Shown here: piece by piece, positions 52,820 to 60,854 of the stretch
Numbering within the stretch: position 1 is the first letter of the stretch
Layout of the letters: each line of letters begins with the position of its first letter
From: REEB509 sp049314555
GTDB taxonomy: Bacteria > Pseudomonadota > Alphaproteobacteria > Caulobacterales > Aquidulcibacteraceae
Length of the DNA stretch: 60,854 bases
Assembly (NCBI GenBank): GCA_049314555.1
Contig: JBMOEW010000018.1
Span: forward strand, 1 to 60,854
Direction: 5' to 3'
The notes under the pieces: model-generated
Databases searched by the model: none
What the model was told of the DNA's origin: nothing
Seen by the model: the letters and a program-made list of their open reading frames with translations, nothing else
Position numbers and translations under genes: made by a program

Positions 52820-53143
52820 TCAATTCACGGTGCGTCCGCGCAGCTGGTATCGATCCCCTTCCAGATTGTCGAAGAGTTCAGCCACTTGGGGGTGCGCGAT
52901 GGGCTCTCCGCTTTCGTCGGGGAGTAGATTTTGCTCCGAGACGTAAGCCGTGTAGGTATTGTCAGCGTTTTCAGCGAACAAGTGATAAAACGGCTGATCT
53001 TTGTGAGGGCGGATCTGCTCGGGGATCGCCTGCCACCATTCCTCGGTGTTGTTAAACGTCTCATCCACGTCGTAGATCACGCCGCGGAACGGGAATATCC
53101 GGTGTTTAACCACCTGACCGATCAAGAACTTTGCTTCGCGCAT
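52820..53143 (-). CDS. hspQ: Heat-shock protein HspQ
   Basis: HspQ binds hemimethylated DNA and modulates Lon. The 107-residue protein starts MREAKFLIGQVVKHRIFPFR, has VIYDVDETFNNTEEWW and HLFAENADNTYTAYVSEQNLL. The ATG at 53143 was chosen over one 36 bases upstream because the family starts here. It converges on astB, with only 4 bases between the stops, and is divergent to ppx. Confidence 0.93.
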   Translation of the reverse strand: MREAKFLIGQVVKHRIFPFRGVIYDVDETFNNTEEWWQAIPEQIRPHKDQPFYHLFAENADNTYTAYVSEQNLLPDESGEPIAHPQVAELFDNLEGDRYQLRGRTVN

Positions 53144-53319
53144 AGCTCCCTCCTTTCGCGATGGGTGCTGCATGACCATGTTGGGTGAAGTAGGTGGCTT
53201 AAGCTAGCTCTGCAAGCAGTGGGTCTGTGCGCCGGCTGTTGTCGGGCGATGTGTGAGCAAAAATCATCGTGGTGCCTCTTGGTGCGGCGCGCCCCAGAAA
53301 AGGACGTACAAAACTGCCC

Positions 53320-54330
53320 ATGAGTGAGGCCCAAGATCGCCACCGTCCACGCCGCTTTGCGGCGCTGGACCTTGGAACCAACAACTGCCGGTTGTTGGTG
53401 GCGGCCCCTGCACGTCGGGGCTACCGCGTCTTGGGGGGATACTCACGGATCGTGCGGCTCGGTGAAGGCCTTGCCACCACGGGACACCTTGCGGAACCGG
53501 CGATGAACCGGACGGTTGAGGCCTTGCAGGAATGCGCGCGCCGGATCGCACAACACGCGGTGACGGACATCGCCTGCGTTGCAACCCAAGCCTGCCGCCT
53601 GGCGGCCAACGGGTCGGCGTTTTTGGAACGGGTCAAGGCTCAGACCGGGCTGTCTTTGAAGGTTATTACCCCAGAAGAAGAGGCGCGGTTGTCGGCTTTG
53701 GGGTGTGCGGAGCTGGTGGAGCCGCGCGCGGAGATTTCGCTGATCGTTGATATTGGCGGGGGCTCGACCGAACTGTCATTTGTGGAACCGCATTCGATGG
53801 TTGCCGGGCGCGAGCCCCGCCTTGTGGCGTGGGCCTCGCTGCCGATTGGGGTGGTTTCGCTGGCGGATGCGTTTCCGGAAGCGGACCAGGATGGCGACGC
53901 TTGGTATTCAGCGATGATGGGCCACACCGCTACGGCCCTTGCTGAAGCGAATTTGCCAGAAGCGCTGGCAGAGCAATTTGCGGCCGGGCGTGGCCAGATG
54001 ATCGGCACGTCTGGCGCGGTGACCAGTCTTGCGGGGGTGCATCTGAATTTGCCTCGCTATCGCCGGGCCGCGGTGGACGGCGTTTGGTTCAAAGCCAAAG
54101 ACTGTGCAGAGACGATTTCCCAGCTTCGGGCCATGAGCCAAAGCCAACGCAGTGCCCATCCGTGTATTGGCCCTGAGCGCGCGGACCTTGTGGTGCCCGG
54201 CAGTGCAATTTTGGAAGCGCTTACGCAGCGCTATCCTTCGGCGCGGATCCGGGTGGCAGATCGCGGCCTGCGGGAGGGCTTGTTGTGGCGGATGGCGTGC
54301 CACGGCACGGCATGGGGTGGCAGCGCATGA
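53320..54330 (+). CDS. ppx: Exopolyphosphatase / guanosine pentaphosphate phosphohydrolase
   Basis: The 336-residue Ppx/GppA protein, which degrades polyphosphate or pppGpp, has AALDLGTNNCRLLVAAPARR, VDIGGGSTELSFVE and the GTSGAVTSLAGVHL segment of the ASKHA fold. ATG 53320 follows AAAGGACG at a distance. Stop overlaps rlmE (ATGA). This ppx-rlmE order is common in Alphaproteobacteria. It is shorter than the enterobacterial Ppx. Confidence 0.92.
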   Translation: MSEAQDRHRPRRFAALDLGTNNCRLLVAAPARRGYRVLGGYSRIVRLGEGLATTGHLAEPAMNRTVEALQECARRIAQHAVTDIACVATQACRLAANGSAFLERVKAQTGLSLKVITPEEEARLSALGCAELVEPRAEISLIVDIGGGSTELSFVEPHSMVAGREPRLVAWASLPIGVVSLADAFPEADQDGDAWYSAMMGHTATALAEANLPEALAEQFAAGRGQMIGTSGAVTSLAGVHLNLPRYRRAAVDGVWFKAKDCAETISQLRAMSQSQRSAHPCIGPERADLVVPGSAILEALTQRYPSARIRVADRGLREGLLWRMACHGTAWGGSA

Positions 54331-55052
54331 GCGAGGACAAGCCCCCAGAAGAGAAGCGACGCTGGAAGGGCCCGCCCAAAACCGCCAAAGCGGACTCTGG
54401 GCGCGGCGGTGAGGGCAAGACCCAACATGCCTTCCGCGCCAAGTCTGAAAGCTCTAAAAAGTGGTTGGAACGGCAACTGAACGATCCGTATGTGCGCCGT
54501 GCCAAGGCTGACGGTTGGCGCGCGCGGGCAGCCTTCAAATTGCTGGAGCTGGACGAGCGCTTTTCGTTGTTGCGCAAGGGTCAGCGCATTGTGGACCTTG
54601 GGGCGGCACCCGGCGGATGGGCGCAGGTGTGTGTTAAAACGGGGGCTGGCAGAATTGTCGGTATCGACCTGCTGCCGGTGGAACCTTTGGTCGGTGTGAC
54701 GTTCTTGCAGAAGGATTTTCTGGATGACGATGCCGGCGAGCAGCTGATGCGCTTGCTCGGTGGAGCGCCGGAGTTGGTGCTTTCCGACATGGCGGCCAAT
54801 ACCACAGGGCACACCCGCACGGACCAGATCAAGACCGGGGCCTTGGCTGATGTGGCGGCGCACTTTGCCATGGACGTGCTTGCGCCGGGCGGAGCGTTTG
54901 TGACCAAGGCTTTCCAAGGCGGGGTGGATACGAGCCTGCTTTCTGATCTCAAACAGGCGTTTGCCACGGTGCGGCATGCCAAACCGCCGGCCAGCCGCCA
55001 GGAAAGTTCAGAGGTCTATCTGGTGGCGCAGGGGTTTAAGGGGCGGGTGTAA
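54327..55052 (+). CDS. rlmE: 23S rRNA U2552 2'-O-methyltransferase RlmE
   Basis: RlmE (FtsJ/RrmJ) methylates U2552 of 23S rRNA. The 241-residue protein has a basic 35-residue N-terminal extension, AAFKLLELDERF, DLGAAPGGWAQV, LSDMAANTTGHTRTDQ, VTKAFQGG and SSEVYLVAQGF, so the K-D-K-E tetrad is all present. The start overlaps ppx. Confidence 0.95.
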   Translation: MSEDKPPEEKRRWKGPPKTAKADSGRGGEGKTQHAFRAKSESSKKWLERQLNDPYVRRAKADGWRARAAFKLLELDERFSLLRKGQRIVDLGAAPGGWAQVCVKTGAGRIVGIDLLPVEPLVGVTFLQKDFLDDDAGEQLMRLLGGAPELVLSDMAANTTGHTRTDQIKTGALADVAAHFAMDVLAPGGAFVTKAFQGGVDTSLLSDLKQAFATVRHAKPPASRQESSEVYLVAQGFKGRV

Positions 55053-55099
55053 CGATCCTGTCGCTGGACAAGGGCTGAAGTTCCATTTACCTGCTCGCC

Positions 55100-56560
55100 A
55101 TGGAAATCCGTGAAGCCCTCACTTTCGACGATGTTCTCCTCGAACCCTGCGCGTCCGAGGTCCTCCCTGCGGACGCTGACACCCGCACGCGGCTGACAAA
55201 GAGCGTCTCTCTCAGCATTCCGCTGATCTCATCTGCGATGGATACTGTCACCGAAGCGCGGCTGGCCATTGCGATGGCGCAGGCCGGCGGGATGGGGATT
55301 TTGCATCGCAATTTGACGGTGCAGGAACAGGCCGACCAGGTGCGGCAGGTTAAGAAATTCGAGGCCGGGATGGTAATCGACCCGGTAACGATCATCCCGG
55401 AAATGAGCATCAAAGAGGTCCAAGAGATCAAAGCCGCGCGGCGGATTTCTGGGTTTCCCGTGGTGGAGAAGGGCTCCAAGAAGCTGGTTGGGATTTTGAC
55501 CAACCGGGATATGCGCTTTGCAGAACCCGGCCAGCGGGTGGTCGATTTGATGACCACTGATCCGTTGGTGACAGTGCGCGAAGGAGTGGACGAGGCCGAA
55601 GCCAAGCGCCTGCTGCAAAAGCACCGGATCGAGCGGCTGATTGTGGTGGACGACGCCTATCGCTGCGTGGGGCTTGTGACGGTCAAGGACTTTGAGAAGG
55701 CCCAGGCTTTCCCGAATGCCGCCAAAGACAGCAAGCATCGGTTGCGGGTGGGGGCTGCTTCTACGGTGGGCGATGCGGGCTTTGAACGCAGCCTTGCCTT
55801 GATCGAAGCGGGCGTGGACGTGTTGGTGATCGACACCGCGCACGGGCATTCGCGGTCGGTGCTGGAGGCTGTGGACCGGATCAAGCGCGCTTCCAACGCG
55901 GTGCAAGTGATTGCTGGCAACATCGCCACGCGCGAGGCGGCGTTGGCTTTGATCGACGCTGGGGCGGACGCGGTTAAAGTGGGGATCGGGCCCGGCTCCA
56001 TCTGCACGACGCGGATCGTTGCTGGGGTTGGTGTTCCGCAATTGACCGCCATCATCGATGCGGTTGAAGCCGCACAAAAAGCTGACATCCCCGTGATCGC
56101 CGATGGCGGGATCAAGTTCTCTGGCGATCTTGCCAAGGCGCTCGCGGCGGGGGCTGAGGTGGCGATGATCGGCTCGTTGCTGGCCGGCACCGAAGAAGCG
56201 CCGGGCGATGTGATTTTGTATCAGGGTCGCAGCTACAAGAGCTATCGGGGGATGGGTTCGCTGGGGGCGATGGCGCGGGGCAGCGCGGATCGGTACTTCC
56301 AAAAAGACGTTCAAGATCAAATGAAATTGGTTCCGGAAGGGATTGAGGGGCGGGTGCCTTACAAGGGGCCGGTGGGCAATATTCTCCACCAACTCGTGGG
56401 TGGCCTGCGGGCTTCGATGGGCTATGTGGGCGGGCGCACGCTCAAGGACTTCCGCGAGCGGGCGCGGTTTGTTAAAATCACCAGCGCGGGGCTTCGCGAA
56501 AGCCATGTGCATGACGTGGCCATTACGCGCGAGGCACCCAATTACCCCGTTGGTGGCTAA
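55100..56560 (+). CDS. guaB: IMP dehydrogenase
   Basis: GuaB oxidises IMP to XMP, first committed step of GMP synthesis. The 486-residue protein has ALTFDDVLLEPCASEVLPAD, two CBS domains (about residues 95-205), the catalytic loop GPGSICTTRIVAGVG with Cys, and the flap GMGSLGAMARGSADRYFQ. The ATG at 55100 fits. Confidence 0.97.
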   Translation: MEIREALTFDDVLLEPCASEVLPADADTRTRLTKSVSLSIPLISSAMDTVTEARLAIAMAQAGGMGILHRNLTVQEQADQVRQVKKFEAGMVIDPVTIIPEMSIKEVQEIKAARRISGFPVVEKGSKKLVGILTNRDMRFAEPGQRVVDLMTTDPLVTVREGVDEAEAKRLLQKHRIERLIVVDDAYRCVGLVTVKDFEKAQAFPNAAKDSKHRLRVGAASTVGDAGFERSLALIEAGVDVLVIDTAHGHSRSVLEAVDRIKRASNAVQVIAGNIATREAALALIDAGADAVKVGIGPGSICTTRIVAGVGVPQLTAIIDAVEAAQKADIPVIADGGIKFSGDLAKALAAGAEVAMIGSLLAGTEEAPGDVILYQGRSYKSYRGMGSLGAMARGSADRYFQKDVQDQMKLVPEGIEGRVPYKGPVGNILHQLVGGLRASMGYVGGRTLKDFRERARFVKITSAGLRESHVHDVAITREAPNYPVGG

Positions 56561-56571
56561 GGACCTGCGCC

Positions 56572-56976
56572 ATGGTGGATCGCTTCATCCAGGTGACGCC
56601 CGTGATGGCTGTGCCAGACCTTGATGCTGGGGTTGCCTTTTTCCGCGATCTTTTGGGCTTTACCCTGCATATCAAGGGCGGGGGCTACGCTTATCTGCAT
56701 CGTGAAACAGTGGGCATCCGGTTGATGGATGAGAGCATCACTGGGTCTGTTCCACCCGGCAATCGTCGGTTTGGCGTTTACTTTGACGTCTGGGATGTCG
56801 ATGGGCTTTACGGCGAGCTGAAGCCAAAGTTGGACCTGCTCAAGGCTGGCGATGTGCATGGCCCGGCGGACAAGTCCTATGGCCAACGGGAGCTTTGCGT
56901 TTTGGGACCAGACGGGAACCTCGTTGTGTTTGGTCAAGAAATTCGAGCGGCCGACGCGGACGGGAGCACCTCTTAA
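56572..56976 (+). CDS. VOC/glyoxalase family protein
   Basis: The 134-residue protein has MAVPDLDAGVAFFRDLLGFTL and LCVLGPDGNLVVFGQ typical of glyoxalase/bleomycin resistance folds. One metal-binding residue set (Glu/His) is not fully obvious, so the activity is unknown. It follows guaB by 11 bases and converges on the hydrolase gene (4-base overlap). Confidence 0.85.
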   Translation: MVDRFIQVTPVMAVPDLDAGVAFFRDLLGFTLHIKGGGYAYLHRETVGIRLMDESITGSVPPGNRRFGVYFDVWDVDGLYGELKPKLDLLKAGDVHGPADKSYGQRELCVLGPDGNLVVFGQEIRAADADGSTS

Positions 56977-57971
56977 GGCCCTGTGTCCTCCATCCATGCC
57001 AGCGCTTCTTCGTAAATGGTGAAAAGGTTGGCGAAGGGCTCTGATCCTGGGGTGTCCAGGGTGTGGCTGCCTGCAAACACGCGCTTGGCGTGGAAGGTCC
57101 GCCCGGCCGCAAGCAGGGCGGCGGGGATCGCCTCTACGCCGGAGGGGTCAATCTGCGGGTCGTCCGTGCCCCAAGCGAGGAAAACATCTGCGTTGCTTTT
57201 GGCCAGATCTTCGGCGGCGCATGCCCGGCCAAAGGTGGACCAGTACAGGCTTGTTTGGCCCAACACATCGGCCTGTGTGTCTTCTGGATTGGCGAAGACA
57301 CTGCGGAGCTGCGTTTCCACATAGCTGATCGCCCCGGCGGGATCGTTTGGCTGCCAGCGGGGCGCTACCACGAACATATCGTCCCATTGGTTGCAGCCGG
57401 TGCCAGAGATGAAGGTGACGTGGCTGATGTCTGGGCGTTCCGCGGCGAGGCGGGCGGCGGTGACTGCCCCTTCGGACATGCCCAGGACCCGCACGCCTGC
57501 GCGCGGATCGACGCGGGGATCTGCGCGAGCCGCATCGATGGCGCGCCCTAGCGCCGCTGTCCAGGCCGGCAGGCTGTGGTTGGCGCGGACGGTTTCGGCG
57601 CAACCCGTTAGCGCCCCTGGGTTTGTTGCGCGGGAGGCGGCTTCAGAGGTCACGCCAAGCTTATCGACAACCATCACGACAAATCGGCCATTGCTCATCT
57701 CTTGCAGCACGTCTTGGGAGGCAGTGGCGCGCATGCCGGCTGGGCCCGGCTGGAACACGGGCTCGCAGCCAGAGCCTTGTATCACGAGCAGCAGCGGGCG
57801 GGGCTCCGCTGGCGCTGGGGCCAAGTAGTAGCGAACGGTGCCATTGTTTGTGTCATGGCTTTCAAATGGGGTTCTGGCGACCAAGGCGGTTGCGGAGCCC
57901 GCCGCAGCGCTGGCTGTGATGCTTGCAGCGCATGCCATAGCGGCTGCGGCGATCTGGGCTTGCTTCATCAT
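56973..57971 (-). CDS. Secreted alpha/beta hydrolase-like protein
   Basis: The 332-residue protein starts with a signal peptide (MMKQAQIAAAAMACAASITA) and has LLLVIQGSGCEP, then the nucleophile elbow GMSEGA (in VRVLGMSEGAVTAARLA), and a C-terminal GSHTLDTPG with a candidate catalytic His. An Asp in WGTDDPQID could complete the triad. Substrate unknown. Confidence 0.75.
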   Translation of the reverse strand: MMKQAQIAAAAMACAASITASAAAGSATALVARTPFESHDTNNGTVRYYLAPAPAEPRPLLLVIQGSGCEPVFQPGPAGMRATASQDVLQEMSNGRFVVMVVDKLGVTSEAASRATNPGALTGCAETVRANHSLPAWTAALGRAIDAARADPRVDPRAGVRVLGMSEGAVTAARLAAERPDISHVTFISGTGCNQWDDMFVVAPRWQPNDPAGAISYVETQLRSVFANPEDTQADVLGQTSLYWSTFGRACAAEDLAKSNADVFLAWGTDDPQIDPSGVEAIPAALLAAGRTFHAKRVFAGSHTLDTPGSEPFANLFTIYEEALAWMEDTGP

Positions 57972-58074
57972 GCTCCCCTCTTTAGCGATGGCTCCTACCC
58001 CGTCGGGTAACTGATCGATTCAAAAACAGAAAATTGTGTGGCGAGTTGGCCGCGCGTTGAGAGGGGTTCCACCC

Positions 58075-59349
58075 ATGCGTCCTGGCGCGCGCCTGCAGGC
58101 GGCCATCGAGATCCTGACTGACATCGAAACCCGCAAGCGCCCTGGCAGCGATGCGGTGAAGGATTGGATGCTGTCGCACCGGTTTGCGGGATCCAAGGAC
58201 CGCGCTGCAATCGGGGATCTGGTGTTTTGTGCGCTGCGCTGGCGCCAATCGAGTGCCTGGCGGCTTCAAAGCGATCTGGCGCGGGCCCACGTGTTTGGGG
58301 CCGTTGTTTATGGTCTTGGAGAGAGCGTTGAGGGGCTTGAGGCGCAGCTGCTCGACGATCCCCATGGCCCGCCGGGTTTGGAGGACGACGAGCGCGTGCG
58401 GTTGTTGCGACCCAGCCTGGAAGGGGCACCCGCGCACGTCGCTGGGGATTATCCGGAGTGGGCGGAGGCAAGTTTTGCGGCCGCGTTTGGCGAGGCGCGG
58501 GTGAGCGAAGGGGCAGCGTTGGCGGCACCGGCCGCTTTGGACCTGCGGGTCAATACGCTCAAGACCAGCCGCGATAAAGTGATCGCCGCCTTGGCCGACA
58601 CGCCGCGTTTGGCAGCCACGCCTGTACCAACGCCGCATGCGCCTTTGGGCATTCGCCTGCCCTGGACGTTTGGACGGACGTTCAATTGGGCGGGCGATGT
58701 GGCGTTCGAGCGCGGCTGGTTTGAAGTGCAAGACGAAGGCAGCCAGATCGCTGCGCACCTGTGTGGCGTGCTGCCCGGCCAGCAAGTGGGCGATGTTTGC
58801 GCGGGCGGGGGTGGCAAGACCCTGGCGCTTGCGGCGGCGATGGAAAACAAAGGGCAGATCTACGCCTACGATGTTGAGGGGCAGCGGCTTGGGCCGATTA
58901 TCGCGCGGCTTGAGCGGGCCGGGGTGCGCAACGTTCAGGTGCGGCCACCGGTGCGCAGCCGCGATGTGATGGGCGACCTTGCGGGCCATCTTGATGTGGC
59001 TTTGGTGGATGCGCCGTGCACCGGATCTGGCACGTGGCGGCGGGCGCCGGATGCGAAGTGGCGTCTGCGTCCCGGTGCGTTGGAAGTGCGCGGCAAGGAG
59101 CAGCAGGAAGCCCTGCTGTTGGGGGCACGCCTTGTTAAGCGAGGCGGCTTGCTGGTGTATGTGACGTGTTCGGTGTTTCCAGAGGAGAACGAGCACGCGG
59201 TGGCGGCGTTCCTTTCGCGGAACCCTGATTTTCGGCCAGAGCCAGTCCAGACCAGCGCGCCTTGCTGGGTGCGGTCTGTTGGGGTTCAGTTTACGCCGTC
59301 CAAAACCGGAACTGATGGGTTTTACGTCGCACGGCTGCGACGGGTGTGA
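58075..59349 (+). CDS. rsmB: RsmB-type rRNA cytosine-C5 methyltransferase
   Basis: The 424-residue protein has an N-terminal NusB-like helical part and a C-terminal methyltransferase with QDEGSQIAAHLCGVLPGQ, DVCAGGGGKTLALAA (SAM loop), VDAPCTGSGTWRR (motif IV Cys) and VTCSVFPEENEHAV (motif VI Cys). This is the RsmB/NOP family; m5C967 of 16S rRNA is the expected target but the exact member is uncertain. ATG 58075 is preceded by GAGAGGGG. A long antisense frame on this locus is not a gene. Confidence 0.85.
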   Translation: MRPGARLQAAIEILTDIETRKRPGSDAVKDWMLSHRFAGSKDRAAIGDLVFCALRWRQSSAWRLQSDLARAHVFGAVVYGLGESVEGLEAQLLDDPHGPPGLEDDERVRLLRPSLEGAPAHVAGDYPEWAEASFAAAFGEARVSEGAALAAPAALDLRVNTLKTSRDKVIAALADTPRLAATPVPTPHAPLGIRLPWTFGRTFNWAGDVAFERGWFEVQDEGSQIAAHLCGVLPGQQVGDVCAGGGGKTLALAAAMENKGQIYAYDVEGQRLGPIIARLERAGVRNVQVRPPVRSRDVMGDLAGHLDVALVDAPCTGSGTWRRAPDAKWRLRPGALEVRGKEQQEALLLGARLVKRGGLLVYVTCSVFPEENEHAVAAFLSRNPDFRPEPVQTSAPCWVRSVGVQFTPSKTGTDGFYVARLRRV

Positions 59350-59361
59350 TAATTCTCGACC

Positions 59362-59928
59362 ATGAACGGACTGATCCGCCCCCCGATCACGGAGCCAACC
59401 AAGTGGCGACTGACCGTCGATGATGTCCAGCGTATGCAGGGGGTGGGCATCTTGCCGCCTGACCATCGCTGCGAACTCATCCACGGGGAGCTGATTGAAA
59501 TGCCCGGGGAAGGTGATCTGCATTCGTATCTGAAGGCGCGGCTGATTTGGTGGTTCAATCGCCATCTTGATCCGGACGCATATTGGGTGGGTCCGGATAC
59601 GACCTTTATCCTCGACAGGGAAGAAGCGCCTGAGCCGGATGTGTTCATCACCGCCGCGGGCGTCCGCCCCAGTCAGGCGCGGGGCGATTCGGTGCTGTTG
59701 GTGGCCGAGATCGCTGACACGAGCTTGAAATTCGACCTTAACGTGAAGGCGGCGCTTTATTGGGACTATGGGGTGCGGGAGTATTGGGTGGTGGATGTCA
59801 ATGCCCGGGTGACGCACGTGCATACACGCGGCGAGAGCGCCTGGGCCATCGCGGTTGTGCGGTTTGAAGAGGCGCTAAAGCCAGGGTTGATTGCCGAGGC
59901 CAATGTGAGCCTAGGGATGTGGGGGTAA
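59362..59928 (+). CDS. Uma2-family endonuclease-like protein
   Basis: The 188-residue protein has the DUF820/Uma2 fold pattern: LTVDDVQRMQGVGILPPDHRCELIHGELIEMP, PDVFITAAGV and VAEIADTSLKFDLNVKAALYWDYGVREYWVVDV. The Glu/Asp and Lys residues (E in ELIHGELIE, PD in EPDVF, E-x-K in the last motif) form a restriction-like active site. Members are common in cyanobacteria and other bacteria without known function. It lies next to a TIR gene on the other strand. Confidence 0.85.
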   Translation: MNGLIRPPITEPTKWRLTVDDVQRMQGVGILPPDHRCELIHGELIEMPGEGDLHSYLKARLIWWFNRHLDPDAYWVGPDTTFILDREEAPEPDVFITAAGVRPSQARGDSVLLVAEIADTSLKFDLNVKAALYWDYGVREYWVVDVNARVTHVHTRGESAWAIAVVRFEEALKPGLIAEANVSLGMWG

Positions 59929-59944
59929 GATTATACGGGGTAGG

Positions 59945-60634
59945 CTATCCTAAGGGCTGCGACCCGTCTTCGCTGGACTTGGATTTGCCAGTCAATCGGT
60001 TCCAAATCGAAGACTTTTGGTCGTGTGTCGAGGCAAGCCGCGGCAGACGCGGCGTGAAAGGCAGTTTCTCGCGAACGCTATCACGGGCCGTTTGGGTAGG
60101 GCCGCGGAAACGTACTTTTGGCCCTTCTTCCTCAAATCGGACGCCCCAATCTGGCCGTCCATCAATAAGTTCAACGGCTTTGCGGACGATATCGTCGGTT
60201 CGACGCTCGGCCACACGATGGGGGAGCCCCATTCCTGCGATCTCTCTTACCAGCTTTGTTTGGTACGTCATGTCGTGTTCCTTGACGAACAAAACGGGCA
60301 CACCATAGCCAATCGCTGCGAGGCCCACCTCCCAACTCAGCCACTCCGAAGTGCCCGTCCCGGGACGACTTGAGGCGATCAAGAGGTCGGAGGTGTAAAT
60401 CCGCGCAGCAATCTCGGCCTGGATTTCCAAGTCGGGGCGCGGGCCGCCCCGAGGGCCCGTGAGTTTGTCCGCTGCCGTCAGGGAGATGTCCTGAACAACA
60501 TGGCGTTCGGCCCGCAGGGCGTGCAGGACGTCGTCGTAAACCTGTTTATCACGGTCATAGCGGTGGCTAATAAAGACGCGGATTTGCCGCTCTTCGTCGC
60601 CAGGCTTCCAATAGACGAAGGGTTCGGAAGTCAT
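59945..60634 (-). CDS. TIR-domain protein, ThsB/MTH538-like
   Basis: The 229-residue protein starts VFISHRYDRD (residues 20-29), and has LLIASSRPGTGTSEWLSWEVG with a candidate catalytic Glu at 102, typical of MTH538-type TIR domains as in ThsB of Thoeris, which make an NAD-derived signal for ThsA upon phage infection. The C-terminal third (about 140-229) has VRFRGPTQTARDSVREK and a basic tail. The ATG was set at 60634. Whether a ThsA partner lies to the right cannot be seen. The role is inferred. Confidence 0.78.
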   Translation of the reverse strand: MTSEPFVYWKPGDEERQIRVFISHRYDRDKQVYDDVLHALRAERHVVQDISLTAADKLTGPRGGPRPDLEIQAEIAARIYTSDLLIASSRPGTGTSEWLSWEVGLAAIGYGVPVLFVKEHDMTYQTKLVREIAGMGLPHRVAERRTDDIVRKAVELIDGRPDWGVRFEEEGPKVRFRGPTQTARDSVREKLPFTPRLPRLASTHDQKSSIWNRLTGKSKSSEDGSQPLG

Positions 60635-60672
60635 CAGGAACACCCCATTTCAGATTGCGCAGGATAGGGTCA

Positions 60673-60687
60673 TTAACAAAACATTAA
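60673..60687. promoter_or_regulatory. CtrA-type box
   Basis: TTAA (60673-60676), seven bases, TTAA (60684-60687) is a perfect match to the CtrA binding pattern TTAA-N7-TTAA. It lies 39 bases upstream of the TIR gene start, and may also control a gene outside the window on the right. Confidence 0.55.
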
Positions 60688-60854
60688 AGCGCGACTTCCC
60701 GTCGCTTAGTGATCACTTCGTTGTGTCCTCGGGTTTAGGCAAACCCTCTGACGGGGATCAAAGGGGAGTGACGCAAGCGCAGGCCGCCCCGACCCACCCC
60801 CAGGGCCAAATCCTAAATCGTTAACTCGCGATAACGGCGGCTCGAAATTCGGGG

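Noticed and set aside
55229..56512. 427-codon minus-strand frame
   Set aside because: Antisense of guaB; no motif.
57982..59823. 613-codon open frame on the minus strand
   Set aside because: It is antisense to rsmB and a Uma2 gene, both with clear motifs; residue content is Arg/His/Pro-rich as in shadow frames.

Overview
The window is a GC-rich (roughly 60 percent, estimated by eye) chromosomal segment of an alphaproteobacterium, most likely of the Caulobacterales / Parvularculales / Hyphomonadaceae type. The evidence is a tRNA-His with A73, U72 and no encoded G-1, a perfect CtrA-type box (TTAA-N7-TTAA), a DUF2336 protein, an endonuclease-type MutL (no MutH needed), a ClpS-ClpA pair and a TonB-dependent receptor. 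Species cannot be named from the sequence alone.

Positions 1-2772 are the end of an integrated mobile island. It holds the C-terminal part of a Cas5-Cas6 fusion protein (Csb2, subtype I-G, formerly I-U), a six-repeat CRISPR array, a P4-type tyrosine integrase and a 45-base copy of the 3' end of tRNA-Lys that marks the chromosomal junction. Positions 2773-7726 are accessory ground: a lipoprotein signal fragment, a two-module protein of unknown family, a DUF4062 fragment, three copies of a degenerate dispersed repeat, a TonB-dependent receptor, and integrase-arm-like direct repeats beside tRNA-Phe.

From 7727 to about 33160 the genes are mostly intact and chromosomal: tRNA-Phe, clpS-clpA, a Yip1-like membrane protein, a Rieske oxygenase, mutL, two secreted proteins built from one repeated module, a beta/gamma-crystallin protein, two M48 metallopeptidases, tRNA-His, an overlapping ATP-grasp / FolC-like ligase pair, a CorA-like membrane protein divergent from a SLOG-domain protein, a glycine-oxidase-like protein with an acyl-CoA dehydrogenase, a lytic transglycosylase-like protein, a class III CoA-transferase, DUF2336, a degenerate EAL protein, a Nudix hydrolase, an Hpt protein, NAD kinase and a class II aldolase-like protein. 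A pseudogene follows at 33150-33795.

Positions 33914-46202 carry an RND efflux pair, an amine oxidase, a medium-chain reductase, a methyltransferase, and a leftward cluster (enoyl-CoA hydratase, a 53-residue membrane protein, an AbrB-PIN toxin-antitoxin pair, acyl-CoA dehydrogenase), with an HsaA-like flavoprotein divergent to it. Positions 46505-59349 hold an OmpA protein, an overlapping arginine succinyltransferase operon (M20 hydrolase, astA, astD, astB), hspQ, ppx-rlmE, guaB, a VOC protein, an alpha/beta hydrolase and an RsmB-type methyltransferase. The right end has a Uma2 nuclease-like gene, a ThsB-like TIR protein and a CtrA box.

The most promising leads for undescribed biology are the SLOG / CorA-like two-TM divergent pair, the ATP-grasp plus FolC-like ligase pair, the orphan CRISPR array on a tRNA-Lys island, the M20 hydrolase fused by overlap to the arginine succinyltransferase operon, and the TIR gene at the edge.
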